NCBI GenBank assembly: GCA_902533445.1
Contig: CACALX010000001.1
Span: 62,001-126,000, forward strand
Source: an uncultured Pelagibacteraceae bacterium
Lineage (GTDB): Bacteria; Pseudomonadota; Alphaproteobacteria; Pelagibacterales; Pelagibacteraceae
DNA: 64,000 nt
Reading direction: 5' to 3'
In this document: positions 18,764 through 29,733 of the stretch, piece by piece
How positions within the stretch are numbered: the stretch's first letter is position 1
Layout: each line of letters begins with the position of its first letter
Position numbers and translations under genes: made by a program
The notes under the pieces: model-generated
Database searches by the model: none
The model's input: the letters and a program-made list of their open reading frames with translations, nothing else
What the model was told of the DNA's origin: nothing

Positions 18764-20952
18764 TAGTAAACGAACAGGTGGCGATTAATCATGGTTTGAA
18801 GAAAGATGAATATGCTAAAATTTGTGAATTATTAAAAAGAACACCAAATATTACTGAGCTTGGTATTTTTTCTGCAATGTGGAATGAGCACTGCTCATAT
18901 AAATCTTCAAGACTGCATTTGAAAAAACTTCCTACAAAAGGAAAAAAAGTTATTCAAGGTCCTGGAGAAAATGCTGGTGTTATTGATATTGAAGATAATG
19001 ATGCCATTGTATTTAAAATTGAAAGTCATAACCACCCATCTTTTATAGAGCCCTATCAAGGTGCAGCAACTGGCGTTGGTGGGATTATGAGAGATGTATT
19101 TACAATGGGTGCAAGGCCTATTGCAAATTTAAACTCAATTCATTTTGGTTCACCTCAACATAAAAAAACAAAAAATCTTCTAAGAGGTGTAGTTCATGGA
19201 ATTGGAGGATATGGAAATTGTATGGGTGTTCCAACTGTTGCGGGACAAACAAGTTTCGATAGTTCATATAATGGAAATATCTTAGTTAATGCAATGACCT
19301 TGGGGTTGGTTAAAAAAGATAAGATTTTTTACTCAAAAGCAACTGGTTTAAACAAACCAGTTATTTATGTTGGTTCAAAAACAGGTAGAGACGGAATTCA
19401 TGGAGCCAGCATGGCTTCAGCAAGTTTTGATGACAAAATAGAAGAAAAAAAACCCACTGTTCAAGTTGGAGATCCATTTACTGAAAAACTTCTGCTTGAA
19501 GCTTGTTTAGAATTAATGGCTGGAGACTCAATTATAGCTATACAAGATATGGGAGCTGCTGGATTAACATCATCAAGTATAGAAATGGCATCAAAAGGAA
19601 ATCTTGGAATTGAAATTAATCTAAACAAAGTTCCTTGTAGAGAAACTAAGATGACACCCTATGAAATTATGCTCTCAGAAAGCCAAGAAAGAATGTTGAT
19701 TGTTCTAGAAAATGGAAAAGAAAAACAAGCAAAAAAAATATTTGATAAATGGAATTTAGATTTTGCAGTAATTGGCAAAACTACTAATTCAAAAAAAATA
19801 CAACTTTATTTTGATAATGAAAAGGTAGCAGATATCCCTGTAAATACATTAGTCGAAAATTCACCCATGTACGACCGTAAATGGAAAAAAGGAAAGCTAC
19901 CTAAAAAGAATAAAATTAAAAAAGGAGATTTAAAAAATTTCAAAATTATAGATGTACTGAAAAAAGTTTTAGCAAACCCAAATATTTGTAGCAAAGATTG
20001 GATTTGGCAGCAGTATGATCATACGGTTATGGGGGATACTGTTCAAAAGCCAGGTGGAGATGCTGGAGTTGTGAGAGTACATGGGACAAATAAAGCTGTA
20101 GCTGCTTCAGTTGACAGTTCTGCTGTATATTGTTGGGCTCACCCTCTTACCGGTGGAAAACAAGTAGTTTGTGAAAGTTTTAGAAATTTAATTGCTGTTG
20201 GTGCAAAACCTGTAGCTATTACAAATTGTTTAAATTTTGGAAGCCCTGAAAACGAAGAGAATATGGGAGAGTTTGTCGAATGTGTTCATGGAATTGGTGA
20301 AGCAAGTGAATATTTAAAATTCCCAATAGTTTCAGGAAATGTTTCTTTTTACAATCAAACTAAAGATGAAGGTATAAAACCAACTCCTACTATTGGAGGT
20401 GTTGGTTTAATTAAAGACTATAATAAAATGATCACTATGGATTTTAAAGAAATTGATAATGTGGTTTTAGTTGTTGGAAAAACAGAGGGACATTTAGATC
20501 AAACTTTATTTGCAAGGAATATATTAAATGAAAAAAATGGTCCTCCACCTGAAATAAATTTATTTAATGAAAAAAATAATGGAGAAACTTTACTAAAACT
20601 TATAGAAAGTAATCTAATCAAAAGTGCTCATGATGTTTCTTTAGGTGGAATTATTACAGCAGTAGCCAAAATGTGCATCAAAGGTAAAAAAGGAATAAAT
20701 TTAAATAAACCAAAATATTTAATCAATGAATTAGAATATTTCTTTGGTGAAGATCAAGGGCGTTACATTATTGAGGTTAGTAAAAAAGATTTAAAAAAAG
20801 TCACAGATATATTGAATAAAAATGCTGTTCATTTTGACGAACTTGGCACAATCAGTGAAAATGAGCTATATATTGATGATAAGACAAAAGTTACAATTGA
20901 CGAATTAACAAGTTCAAATACAAAGTGGCTTACAGATTATATGAGTAATTAA
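18760..20952 (+). CDS. purL: FGAM synthase subunit PurL
   Basis: MWNEHCSYKSSR, KIESHNHPSFIEPYQGAATGVGG, HDVSLGG. Confidence 0.95.
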   Translation: MIVNEQVAINHGLKKDEYAKICELLKRTPNITELGIFSAMWNEHCSYKSSRLHLKKLPTKGKKVIQGPGENAGVIDIEDNDAIVFKIESHNHPSFIEPYQGAATGVGGIMRDVFTMGARPIANLNSIHFGSPQHKKTKNLLRGVVHGIGGYGNCMGVPTVAGQTSFDSSYNGNILVNAMTLGLVKKDKIFYSKATGLNKPVIYVGSKTGRDGIHGASMASASFDDKIEEKKPTVQVGDPFTEKLLLEACLELMAGDSIIAIQDMGAAGLTSSSIEMASKGNLGIEINLNKVPCRETKMTPYEIMLSESQERMLIVLENGKEKQAKKIFDKWNLDFAVIGKTTNSKKIQLYFDNEKVADIPVNTLVENSPMYDRKWKKGKLPKKNKIKKGDLKNFKIIDVLKKVLANPNICSKDWIWQQYDHTVMGDTVQKPGGDAGVVRVHGTNKAVAASVDSSAVYCWAHPLTGGKQVVCESFRNLIAVGAKPVAITNCLNFGSPENEENMGEFVECVHGIGEASEYLKFPIVSGNVSFYNQTKDEGIKPTPTIGGVGLIKDYNKMITMDFKEIDNVVLVVGKTEGHLDQTLFARNILNEKNGPPPEINLFNEKNNGETLLKLIESNLIKSAHDVSLGGIITAVAKMCIKGKKGINLNKPKYLINELEYFFGEDQGRYIIEVSKKDLKKVTDILNKNAVHFDELGTISENELYIDDKTKVTIDELTSSNTKWLTDYMSN

Positions 20953-21182
20953 TGGCAATGGATTTAAAAGAAATTGAGAGTTTGATTAAAGAAGCAATGC
21001 CTGATGCAGTTGTAGAGATTCAAGATTTAGCAGGAGATGGAAATCATTATTCAGCGACTGTGACTTCTTCTAATTTTTCAGGAAAAAGTAAAATTGAACA
21101 ACATAAAATGGTATATAATTCTCTAAAAGGACGTATGGGAAATGAATTACATGCCTTAGCAATTAAAACAAAGGAGCAATAA
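20952..21182 (+). CDS. bolA: BolA family protein
   Basis: LAGDGNHYSATVTSSNFSGKSKIEQHKMVYNSL...ELHALAIKT. Confidence 0.92.
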   Translation: MAMDLKEIESLIKEAMPDAVVEIQDLAGDGNHYSATVTSSNFSGKSKIEQHKMVYNSLKGRMGNELHALAIKTKEQ

Positions 21183-21514
21183 TGGACGATAATACAAAAA
21201 ATATAATTCAAAATCATATAGACAACAATGATGTTTGTTTATTTATGAAAGGAACTCCAGATGCTCCTCAGTGCGGTTTTTCAATGGCTGTTTCAAACAT
21301 GTTAAAAATTCTTGAAGTAAATTTTAAAGGAGTAAATGTTTTAGAAGATCAAAACATCAGAGAAGGTATTAAAGTTTACAGTGATTGGCCAACAATTCCT
21401 CAATTGTATATTAAAAAAGAATTTGTTGGTGGATGTGATATCGTTAAAGAAATGTACGAAAACGGAGAACTTAAAAAAGTTCTTGAGGATAAAGGTATTA
21501 ATTTTAAAAATTAA
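21182..21514 (+). CDS. grxD: Monothiol glutaredoxin
   Basis: FMKGTPDAPQCGFS, WPTIPQLYIKKEFVGGCDIVKEMYENGEL. Confidence 0.95.
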   Translation: MDDNTKNIIQNHIDNNDVCLFMKGTPDAPQCGFSMAVSNMLKILEVNFKGVNVLEDQNIREGIKVYSDWPTIPQLYIKKEFVGGCDIVKEMYENGELKKVLEDKGINFKN

Positions 21515-21523
21515 ATTTAGAAA

Positions 21524-22141
21524 TTATCTAGAGTAATATTCAATTACAAGATTTGGTTCCATTATCACAGGGTAAGGAACTTCTTCAAATTTAGGAACTC
21601 TTACAAATTTTAATTTTTTGTTTTTCTCATCCATTTGGATGTATTCTGGTGTTTCTCTTTCTTTATTTGCTAGAGCGATATCAATGATTGCTAACTGCTT
21701 AGATTTGTCTCTAATTTCAATTGTATCCTCTTCTTTTACTAAATAGCTTCCAATGTTAACTTTCTTACTATTTACTCTAACATGACCGTGATTGATTAAT
21801 TGTCTAGCTGAAAAAATAGTAGTTGCAAATTTTGCTCTATAAATAATTGCGTCTAGTCTTCTCTCTAAAAGACCGATTAAATTTTCACCTGTATCACCCT
21901 TAAGCATAACTGCTTTTTTGTAAATGTTTCTGAACTGTTTTTCGTTAATATTTCCGTAATATGCTTTTAATTTTTGCTTAGCTTGTAACTGAATTCCATA
22001 ATCTGAAGGTTTCGATGTTTTTGTTTGACCATGTTGACCAGGTCCATATGCTCTAGTATTAAAAGGACTTTTTGGTCTACCCCATAGGTTAACCTTTAAT
22101 CTTCTGTCTACTTTATGTTTAGAGTTTAATCTTTTTGTCAT
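21524..22141 (-). CDS. rpsD: 30S ribosomal protein S4
   Basis: PGQHGQ, S4 domain [33 protein letters not shown]. Confidence 0.97.
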   Translation of the reverse strand: MTKRLNSKHKVDRRLKVNLWGRPKSPFNTRAYGPGQHGQTKTSKPSDYGIQLQAKQKLKAYYGNINEKQFRNIYKKAVMLKGDTGENLIGLLERRLDAIIYRAKFATTIFSARQLINHGHVRVNSKKVNIGSYLVKEEDTIEIRDKSKQLAIIDIALANKERETPEYIQMDEKNKKLKFVRVPKFEEVPYPVIMEPNLVIEYYSR

Positions 22142-22181
22142 TTAATAGTGGGCTTTATAAACTTACTCTTACTTTTGTCAA

Positions 22182-22895
22182 TCAACGTTTTTTGCCTAAA
22201 CTTGCAAATACACCAGATAAAATACGCGAATCTTTTGATGATAATTCCATCCGGTAAAAGATATTTCTTAGGTTTTCAAGCATTATTGGCTTCTTCTCTT
22301 TTGATTTAAAGAAATTAATCTCTTCCAGATTCTGAATACATAAATTAGCCATAGCGACAATCTCTTTTTTTGAGGCAGATTTTACTTTATTTGATTTATT
22401 AAAAGAGGACACTTTTGAATTAAAAATACTTGATACATAATGAGCAATAATTATGAGACTATGTGAGAGGTTTAATGACTTAAAATCAGGATTTGTTGGA
22501 ATTTGGAGGGTATAATTGGCGTAACTAATCTCATTATTAGATAAACCTGATGCCTCTGATCCAAATAAGAAAGCTACTTTTTTTTTATAATTAATTTTTT
22601 TTAAATCTTCTAATTGAATATGTTTAACATTTTTATTTCTAAATCTAGCAGATGTTGCAATAACAATATCAATATTCTTTAAAGACTTCTCTAAATTTTC
22701 ATAACTCTTTGTTTTATTAATAATATTCTTAGCACCAACAGAAGTTGCTATAATTTTATCGTTAGGAAATATTGGTTTAGGATCTACAACAACTAGTTTA
22801 TGAAAATTAAAATTTTTCATTCCTCTTGCGCAAGCTCCAATATTTTCTGAAAGCTGAGGTTTATGTAAAATGAAAGAAATATTATTAACTGACAT
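22182..22895 (-). CDS. TrmH/SpoU-family RNA methyltransferase (TrmJ-like)
   Basis: FILHKPQLSENIGACARGMKNF, LFGSEASGLSNNEI, SLNLSHSLIIIAHY. Confidence 0.88.
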   Translation of the reverse strand: MSVNNISFILHKPQLSENIGACARGMKNFNFHKLVVVDPKPIFPNDKIIATSVGAKNIINKTKSYENLEKSLKNIDIVIATSARFRNKNVKHIQLEDLKKINYKKKVAFLFGSEASGLSNNEISYANYTLQIPTNPDFKSLNLSHSLIIIAHYVSSIFNSKVSSFNKSNKVKSASKKEIVAMANLCIQNLEEINFFKSKEKKPIMLENLRNIFYRMELSSKDSRILSGVFASLGKKR

Positions 22896-23758
22896 TAATC
22901 AATGCCATGATTTCTGTTATAACTAGAAACAGCAGATGGTTTAATATCTAATAAATACTTGGGATCTACAGACAAAATAGAAACTTTTAATGGATAACAT
23001 TTTGCAACATCAGAAGAGTGTTCAGATCCACAATCTCCCCCAGGACAAGCTGAAAGAGCGCCCAACAAATCTGTTTCAGCAAAAAACTCTAGATAATCCC
23101 CTGGTCTAACAGGACTAGCTTTCATGAAGTATTGTTTCGTATCGTTAGTAAAACCAGTTAGCATAAATACATTTAATACATCATGAACTATTTTTTCTGC
23201 TTGATCTAATTGAACATTTTTTTCTTTAACTAATGCTCTAGTTAAATTTGAATGGCAACAATAATGATAATCATTGTCACTCAAAAGTTTTGAGGTATAA
23301 GGGTCACATCTGGTTCCAATTACATCATGAACAGAACCACCATCCTCATCATAATCATACCAATCCAAAGTATCCCAAGTTATAGTAGCTAAAGACCTTA
23401 GATATGGAAAACTACTAAACATTTTGTCTCCAACAGAAAGATGAGTTCCATATAAAGCTCTTGTTTTTCCTGAATAAAATTTTTCCTCTAAGTTATTTAA
23501 ATTAAATATATTTAGATCTCCTACTTGTGGGCCATCTACACTTTCAATTCTAAAAAACTCACCAAATTTAACCTCAAATGTTTTCGCATCTCTTGGAGGT
23601 ATGATTACTTCCTCTTTTTTTACCAAATGTTCTCTTGCAGAATGTAAAATGTTTAAATTTTTATCCTCAATAGTATTATTTGGATAACAAACGATCGGTT
23701 TTGCCCCTATTCTGCTATTAATATTTGATGGTTTTTTAGAAAATTTTTTAATTTTCAT
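22895..23758 (-). CDS. DUF1989 / urea carboxylase-associated family protein
   Basis: VDGPQVGDLNIFNL, LGALSACPGGDCGSEHS. Confidence 0.75.
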   Translation of the reverse strand: MKIKKFSKKPSNINSRIGAKPIVCYPNNTIEDKNLNILHSAREHLVKKEEVIIPPRDAKTFEVKFGEFFRIESVDGPQVGDLNIFNLNNLEEKFYSGKTRALYGTHLSVGDKMFSSFPYLRSLATITWDTLDWYDYDEDGGSVHDVIGTRCDPYTSKLLSDNDYHYCCHSNLTRALVKEKNVQLDQAEKIVHDVLNVFMLTGFTNDTKQYFMKASPVRPGDYLEFFAETDLLGALSACPGGDCGSEHSSDVAKCYPLKVSILSVDPKYLLDIKPSAVSSYNRNHGID

Positions 23759-23760
23759 TT

Positions 23761-25362
23761 TTATAAACTTCCAGGTGCTTTATCCTTAAACAATTTATAA
23801 TCTAAACTATCCACTAAAGCTTTGAATGAAGCATCAATTATGTTGGGTGATACTCCAATTGTGAACCAGTTCACTCCTTTAGAGTCTGTACTTTCAATAC
23901 TAACTCTAGTAACTGCTTCTGTACCTGTATTTAAAATTCTAACTTTATAGTCAACAAGCCTTAAGTCTTTTAAATATTCAGAATATTTAGCAAGCTTATT
24001 AACATTCTTTCTAATTGCATTATCTAAAGCATTAACAGGTCCATTTCCTTGTCCCTCACATAAAATTTTATCTCCATCTACTTCCAATTGCGCTTTAGCA
24101 TAAGATATAATCTCTCCTGTTTTATCTTTCTTTACTGAAACATCGTATTCATTAATTGAAATATATCTTGGTATCTCTCCCATCAATCTTCTTGCAAGTA
24201 ATTCAAAAGATGCATCTGCACCATCATAGCTATAACCAATGAATTCTCTATCTTTTACTTCATCTAAAAGTTTTTTTATTTTTGGGTCGCTTTTCTGAAC
24301 ATTAATCCCAATTGAATTTAATCTAGACATTATATTTGATTGTCCTGATTGATCTGAAACTACGATATTTCTAGAATTTCCAACCTCTTCAGGATTAATG
24401 TGTTCATAAGTTTTTGGATCTTTTTGAACTGCAGATACATGCATTCCACCTTTATGAGAAAAAGCTGATGCACCAACATAAGGTAAATGTTTGTTTGGTT
24501 TTCTATTTAATATTTCATCTAGTAATCTTGAGCATTGAGTTAAATTTTTCAAATTTTCTCTTTTAATACTAAGTTCAAATTTATCAGAAAAATCTTTCTT
24601 TAAGAAAAATGAAGGGATTAATGACATCAAATTTGCATTACCACATCTTTCACCTAATCCATTTATAGTGCCTTGAACTTGTCTTACGCCAACTTGAACT
24701 GCTGCAAGACTATTAGCAACAGCATTTTCAGTATCATTATGAGCGTGAATTCCTAAATTTTTTCCAGGAATATGTTTAGTTATTTCAGTTACAATTTTAG
24801 AAATTTCATGAGGTAGTGTTCCACCATTAGTATCACATAAAATAATCCATCTTGCTCCATTATCATATGCAGCTTTTAAAGAAGACAACGCGTACTCAGA
24901 ATTAGATTTATATCCATCAAAAAAATGTTCAGCATCAAACATAAATTCTTTACCTGATTTAACAATATGCTTAGTGCTTTCACTTATGTTGGTTAAATTT
25001 TGTTCGTTAGTAATTCCTAAGGCAACTTTCACTTGAAAATCCCAGGATTTACCGAACAAACAAACAGATGAGCTTTTTGAATTGATTAATGATGATAACA
25101 TTGGATCATTTTCAGCACTATGCTCTGATTTTTTTGTCATCCCAAATGCAGTTAATTTAGTTGATTTAAAATTATGATCTTTATTAAAAAATTCTGTGTC
25201 TGTTGGATTGGCACCAGGCCAACCTCCTTCAACATAATCAACACCCAATAAGTCCAATGCAGATGCAATTTTCTCTTTATCATCAATAGAAAAATCTACA
25301 CCTTGTGTCTGTGCACCATCGCGTAATGTTGTATCAAAGATATAAAGTTGTTCTTTACTCAT
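23761..25362 (-). CDS. cimA: (R)-citramalate synthase
   Basis: IFDTTLRDGAQTQGVDFSIDDK, GVDYVEGGWPGANPTD, LGIHAHNDTENAVANS. Confidence 0.9.
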   Translation of the reverse strand: MSKEQLYIFDTTLRDGAQTQGVDFSIDDKEKIASALDLLGVDYVEGGWPGANPTDTEFFNKDHNFKSTKLTAFGMTKKSEHSAENDPMLSSLINSKSSSVCLFGKSWDFQVKVALGITNEQNLTNISESTKHIVKSGKEFMFDAEHFFDGYKSNSEYALSSLKAAYDNGARWIILCDTNGGTLPHEISKIVTEITKHIPGKNLGIHAHNDTENAVANSLAAVQVGVRQVQGTINGLGERCGNANLMSLIPSFFLKKDFSDKFELSIKRENLKNLTQCSRLLDEILNRKPNKHLPYVGASAFSHKGGMHVSAVQKDPKTYEHINPEEVGNSRNIVVSDQSGQSNIMSRLNSIGINVQKSDPKIKKLLDEVKDREFIGYSYDGADASFELLARRLMGEIPRYISINEYDVSVKKDKTGEIISYAKAQLEVDGDKILCEGQGNGPVNALDNAIRKNVNKLAKYSEYLKDLRLVDYKVRILNTGTEAVTRVSIESTDSKGVNWFTIGVSPNIIDASFKALVDSLDYKLFKDKAPGSL

Positions 25363-26714
25363 TTAAATTTCCAAATCGTTTTACCATCTTTATCTTCTAT
25401 TAAAACACCTTTGTCTGAGAGTTCATTTCTAATTTTATCAGCTTCTTCATAATTTTTGTCCTCTCTTGCTTTGTTTCTCTCATCAATTTTTTTTAATATT
25501 TCTTCTTCTGAAATAGAAGCTCTGCTCATTTTGAAACTTAACCACTCCTCTTTATTTTGGTTCAATAAACCTACAAATCGACAAGCAGAAACAAATAAAG
25601 CTTTGTCATTGTCATCACCTTTTTGCGCTTTTTCATATAATTTGTGTAAATTTGCTATGTAACCTGGTGTGTTTAAATCATCATACAGAGGTTGAAGAAT
25701 TTCATCAGAGATATCTTGATTATTTTTACTATCTACATAAACATTGTACCATTTATTAATAGTATTTTGACAATCTTCTAAATGCTTATCATTCCAATCC
25801 AATGGTTGTTTGTAATGAGCACTTATTAAAGCTAATCTTAAAACCTGGCCACTTATCTTATTTCTAAAACCTTTTATTTTTAAAATGTTACCTTGAGATT
25901 TTGCCATCTTTTCATTGGACATAGTAATAAATGCATTGTGTAACCAAAAATTAGCAAATACCTTTGTGTCATTGGCACATCTTGATTGTGCTATTTCATT
26001 TTCATGATGGGGAAATATTAAATCAATACCACCTCCATGAACATCAAACTCGTCTCCTAAAAATTTTTTTGACATTGCTGAACATTCTAAATGCCATCCA
26101 GGCCTTCCTTTTCCCCATGGAGAATCCCAAGAAGGTTCTTCAGTTGCTGATGGCTTCCATAAAACAAAATCTTCTGAATTTTTTTTATTTTCACTTATTT
26201 CAATTCTTGATCCTGCTATTAAGTCCTCTAGTTTTTTGTTTGATAGCTGACCATAATCATTGAACTTTTTAACTTCAAAATAAACATGGTTGTTATTCTC
26301 GTAAGCAAAACCTTTTTTGATTAATTCAGAAACCATTTCAATCATCAAATCAATATTTTCAGTTGCTTTAGGTTCATGAGTTGGTGTTTCACAATTTAAA
26401 TAATTACAATCTTCTCCAAAACTTTCTGTTACTTTATTTGTAAGCTCTGAAATTGAAATATTATTTTCTTTTGAAGATTTAATAATTTTATCATCTACAT
26501 CTGTTATATTTCTAACATAAGTAACTTTTGAATATTTTTTTTTAAAAATTTTATAAAGGATATCAAAAACAACTATTGGTCTTGCATTTCCAATATGAGG
26601 ATCATCATAAACTGTTGGTCCACAAACATACATTCTTATATTTTGTTTATCTATTGGAACAAATTTTTCTTTTTTGTTTGTGAGATTATTTGTTAAAAAA
26701 ATATCATTACTCAT
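25359..26714 (-). CDS. cysS: Cysteinyl-tRNA synthetase
   Basis: YVCGPTVYDDPHIGNARP, GRPGWHLECSAMS, KMAKSQGN. Confidence 0.96.
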   Translation of the reverse strand: MSNDIFLTNNLTNKKEKFVPIDKQNIRMYVCGPTVYDDPHIGNARPIVVFDILYKIFKKKYSKVTYVRNITDVDDKIIKSSKENNISISELTNKVTESFGEDCNYLNCETPTHEPKATENIDLMIEMVSELIKKGFAYENNNHVYFEVKKFNDYGQLSNKKLEDLIAGSRIEISENKKNSEDFVLWKPSATEEPSWDSPWGKGRPGWHLECSAMSKKFLGDEFDVHGGGIDLIFPHHENEIAQSRCANDTKVFANFWLHNAFITMSNEKMAKSQGNILKIKGFRNKISGQVLRLALISAHYKQPLDWNDKHLEDCQNTINKWYNVYVDSKNNQDISDEILQPLYDDLNTPGYIANLHKLYEKAQKGDDNDKALFVSACRFVGLLNQNKEEWLSFKMSRASISEEEILKKIDERNKAREDKNYEEADKIRNELSDKGVLIEDKDGKTIWKFK

Positions 26715-26759
26715 AATTTTAGAAATATACTTAAATTATAGATTTGTGAATCTATTTGA

Positions 26760-27497
26760 TTAATTTGGAATTTTGCATACTGGAATAGGCTCCATTTTAT
26801 GCAAATTTTGTTTTCTAATGGTTTCGTATTTTGCTCTATTAGAAGATTTAGGATTATCCATAGCTTCCTCAAGTTCGTCATATTTTAAACCAAGCTGTCC
26901 TTCATCTGTCCTACCGTCATCCCACAAACCATCTGTAGGTGCTGCTTCAATAATTTCATTTAAAATACCAAGTTCTTTTCCAAGTTCCCAAATCTGAGTT
27001 TTATTACAATCAGCTATGGGAGAAATATCTACTCCTCCATCTCCATACTTTGTGTAAAATCCTACACCAAAATCCTCCACCTTATTTCCAGTTCCAACTA
27101 CTATTCCTTTGTTAGCTGCAGCAACTTGGTAAAGAGTAGTCATTCTTAATCTTGCTCTAGAATTTGCCATTCCATGCTCGTTATAAAATTTAGATAAACT
27201 TGAACTAAATGCCAAAAACAATTCATCTAAGTTAATTGTATGTGCTTCAACATTTTTAAAATTTTTTACTAACCATTCTTGATGTTTTAAACTTAGATCA
27301 TGTTGATATGATTTTTGTTTAATTGGCATCGACAAAACTATTGTTTTCAAACCCGTCATAGCGCTTAATGTGCTAGAAACAGATGAGTCAATTCCTCCAG
27401 ATATTCCTATAACAAGAGACTCTGCTTTTGAAGGCATATTGTCCACATAGTTTTTGATCCAATTAGATATAAATTTAGCTTTTTCTGAAGTGTTCAT
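26760..27497 (-). CDS. nadE: Ammonia-dependent NAD synthetase
   Basis: VIGISGGIDSSVSSTL, ANSRARLRMTTLY, GTGNKVEDFGVGFYTKYGDGGVDISPI. Confidence 0.94.
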   Translation of the reverse strand: MNTSEKAKFISNWIKNYVDNMPSKAESLVIGISGGIDSSVSSTLSAMTGLKTIVLSMPIKQKSYQHDLSLKHQEWLVKNFKNVEAHTINLDELFLAFSSSLSKFYNEHGMANSRARLRMTTLYQVAAANKGIVVGTGNKVEDFGVGFYTKYGDGGVDISPIADCNKTQIWELGKELGILNEIIEAAPTDGLWDDGRTDEGQLGLKYDELEEAMDNPKSSNRAKYETIRKQNLHKMEPIPVCKIPN

Positions 27498-27535
27498 AAT
27501 TTACAAATATTTTATTTTAGAGATTTTACAATGTC

Positions 27536-28915
27536 TTAAGATGCCGCTCTATCTGCATTTTTAGAATATGAGCTATTCTTTTTAATCTCATCCGAAATCA
27601 TAAATGCTAATTCTAAAGCTTGGTTGGCATTCAATCTTGGATCACAATGAGTATGGTATCTTGAAGAAAGATCTTCTTCAGAAATTTTTTGGGCTCCACC
27701 TATACATTCTGTTACATCTTGACCAGTTAACTCAATATGAAGACCTCCTGCATAACTTCCTTCACTTTGGTGACATGCAAAAACATTTTTAACTTCATTT
27801 AACACACTGTTGAATGGTCTAGTTTTGAAACCTGTTGCAGCTTTTATTGTGTTGCCATGGCATGGGTCACAAGACCAAATTACATTCAATCCTTCTTTTT
27901 TAATTGTTCTAATTAATTTTGGTAAAAATTTTGAAACATTATCTGCTCCAAATCTTGAAATTAAAGTTATTTTACCTTTTTCGTTTTTTGGATTAATTCT
28001 GTTACATAAATTAATTAAATCATCTGGTTTTAGTGTCGGTCCACATTTTATACCTATAGGATTTTCAATCCCTCTACAAAACTCTACATGACCTCCATCA
28101 AGCTGTCTTGTTCTGTCTCCTATCCAAACAAAATGAGCTGAGGTATCATGGTTCTCACCTGTAGTAGAGTCTGTTCTGGTCATTGCTTCTTCAAAAGGTA
28201 ACAATAACGCTTCGTGTGATGTCCAAAAATTTACAGTGTATAATCTATTGTTAAAATCTGATGTAATTCCACACGCTCTCATAAATGCTATGGCATCTGC
28301 AATTTTATCCTCTAAATCTTTAAATTTTTTGGCTTCCGGACTTTTTTTAATGTAGCCTAAATTCCATAAATGAACTTTGTTCAAATCTGCAAAACCTCCT
28401 TTTGAGAATGCTCTTATAAGATTTAGAGTTGAAGCAGATTGAGAATAAGCTTTATATAATCTTTTTGGGTCTGGGATTCTTGCTTTCTCCGAAAATTCCA
28501 TTCCATTTATATTGTCACCTAAATAACTTGGAAGCTCAACACCATCCTTATTTTCAACTGGAGAACTTCTAGGTTTTGAAAACTGACCAGCAATTCTTCC
28601 AACTTTAACGACTGGTAAAGATGCTGAGTAAGTTAGTACTAAAGACATTTGCAAAATTAATTTAAATGTATCTCTTAAATTATCAGGGTTAAATTCAGCA
28701 AAACTCTCTGCACAATCTCCACCCTGAAGTAAAAATGCTTTTCCATCAACTACATCAGCTAACTGATCTTTTAGGTGTCTAGTCTCTCCAGCAAATACTA
28801 AAGGAGGAAAAGTTCCAATTTTATCTAAAACTTTATTCAGTTCTTTTTTATCTGGATACTCCGGTATGTGTTTAACCGGATATTTTCTCCAACTGTTTTT
28901 TTTCCAATTTTTCAT
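27536..28915 (-). CDS. Class II DAHP synthase
   Basis: PPLVFAGETRHLKDQLADVVDGKAFLLQGGDCAESFAEF, VWSCDPCHGNT; start trimmed to MKNWKKNSW. Confidence 0.92.
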   Translation of the reverse strand: MKNWKKNSWRKYPVKHIPEYPDKKELNKVLDKIGTFPPLVFAGETRHLKDQLADVVDGKAFLLQGGDCAESFAEFNPDNLRDTFKLILQMSLVLTYSASLPVVKVGRIAGQFSKPRSSPVENKDGVELPSYLGDNINGMEFSEKARIPDPKRLYKAYSQSASTLNLIRAFSKGGFADLNKVHLWNLGYIKKSPEAKKFKDLEDKIADAIAFMRACGITSDFNNRLYTVNFWTSHEALLLPFEEAMTRTDSTTGENHDTSAHFVWIGDRTRQLDGGHVEFCRGIENPIGIKCGPTLKPDDLINLCNRINPKNEKGKITLISRFGADNVSKFLPKLIRTIKKEGLNVIWSCDPCHGNTIKAATGFKTRPFNSVLNEVKNVFACHQSEGSYAGGLHIELTGQDVTECIGGAQKISEEDLSSRYHTHCDPRLNANQALELAFMISDEIKKNSSYSKNADRAAS

Positions 28916-28966
28916 TTCAACTTGTAATTGTTTTAGCAAACATAAGTGATTTTTCAACTATGTAAA

Positions 28967-29731
28967 TTAGTAAAATAATTTAATAGCTAAAATGCCTAAT
29001 ATTTCTCTAAAAAAAATATCGAAAGAGCTCAAATTTCCACTTACACTAAATTTTTGATAAAAATTAACAATAGATGAAAAATTATTTGATCTATAATCTA
29101 CAGCATAGGGGATTAGTGTGATATCCAAACTATTTGCTATGTATAAACTTCTTTTCATGTGAAATGCAGATGTAATTAAAACATTTTTCTCATTATTATC
29201 TGCAAATTTTTTAAATTCTTTTAAATTTTCATGGGTATTTCTTGTTTTATTTACAAAGTGAATTCGGTTAAGATCAAAACTTACATCCTCATAAAATTTA
29301 GTTGCAACATTAATTTCATTAAGTGAATTTTTAACTAAATATCCATCTCCACCTATAAAATATATTTTAGAATTTTTAAATTTATTTGCTAATTTCACAC
29401 TAGCAATCAATCTCTCAGATCCGCTATTAAGATTTAATTTTTTTGTTATTTTTGTAGATTGTAAATTCTCAGATCCAGCTAAAACAATTATATTGTCAAT
29501 ATCTGAAATTTTTTGTTGATTGACATAATCTTTTTCTAAATATCTTAAACCTAAATTCCCAATTGGAAATATGCTGATAAATAAAAATATAAAGATAATT
29601 AAATAACTAAAATATTTTATTCTTTTTTTTAAAAAAAAACTTCTAAAAATAATTATCAAAATAATTAATGTTATTAAAAGATTAGTTAAATTTAAAATAG
29701 GTGCTAGTAATTTTGATAAATAAAAGTACAA
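28967..29731 (-). CDS. YdcF/ElyC-like DUF218 membrane protein
   Basis: N-terminal TM segments, DNIIVLAGSE, NTHENLKEF, VLITSAFHMKRSL. Confidence 0.82.
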   Translation of the reverse strand: MYFYLSKLLAPILNLTNLLITLIILIIIFRSFFLKKRIKYFSYLIIFIFLFISIFPIGNLGLRYLEKDYVNQQKISDIDNIIVLAGSENLQSTKITKKLNLNSGSERLIASVKLANKFKNSKIYFIGGDGYLVKNSLNEINVATKFYEDVSFDLNRIHFVNKTRNTHENLKEFKKFADNNEKNVLITSAFHMKRSLYIANSLDITLIPYAVDYRSNNFSSIVNFYQKFSVSGNLSSFDIFFREILGILAIKLFY

Positions 29732-29733
29732 AT

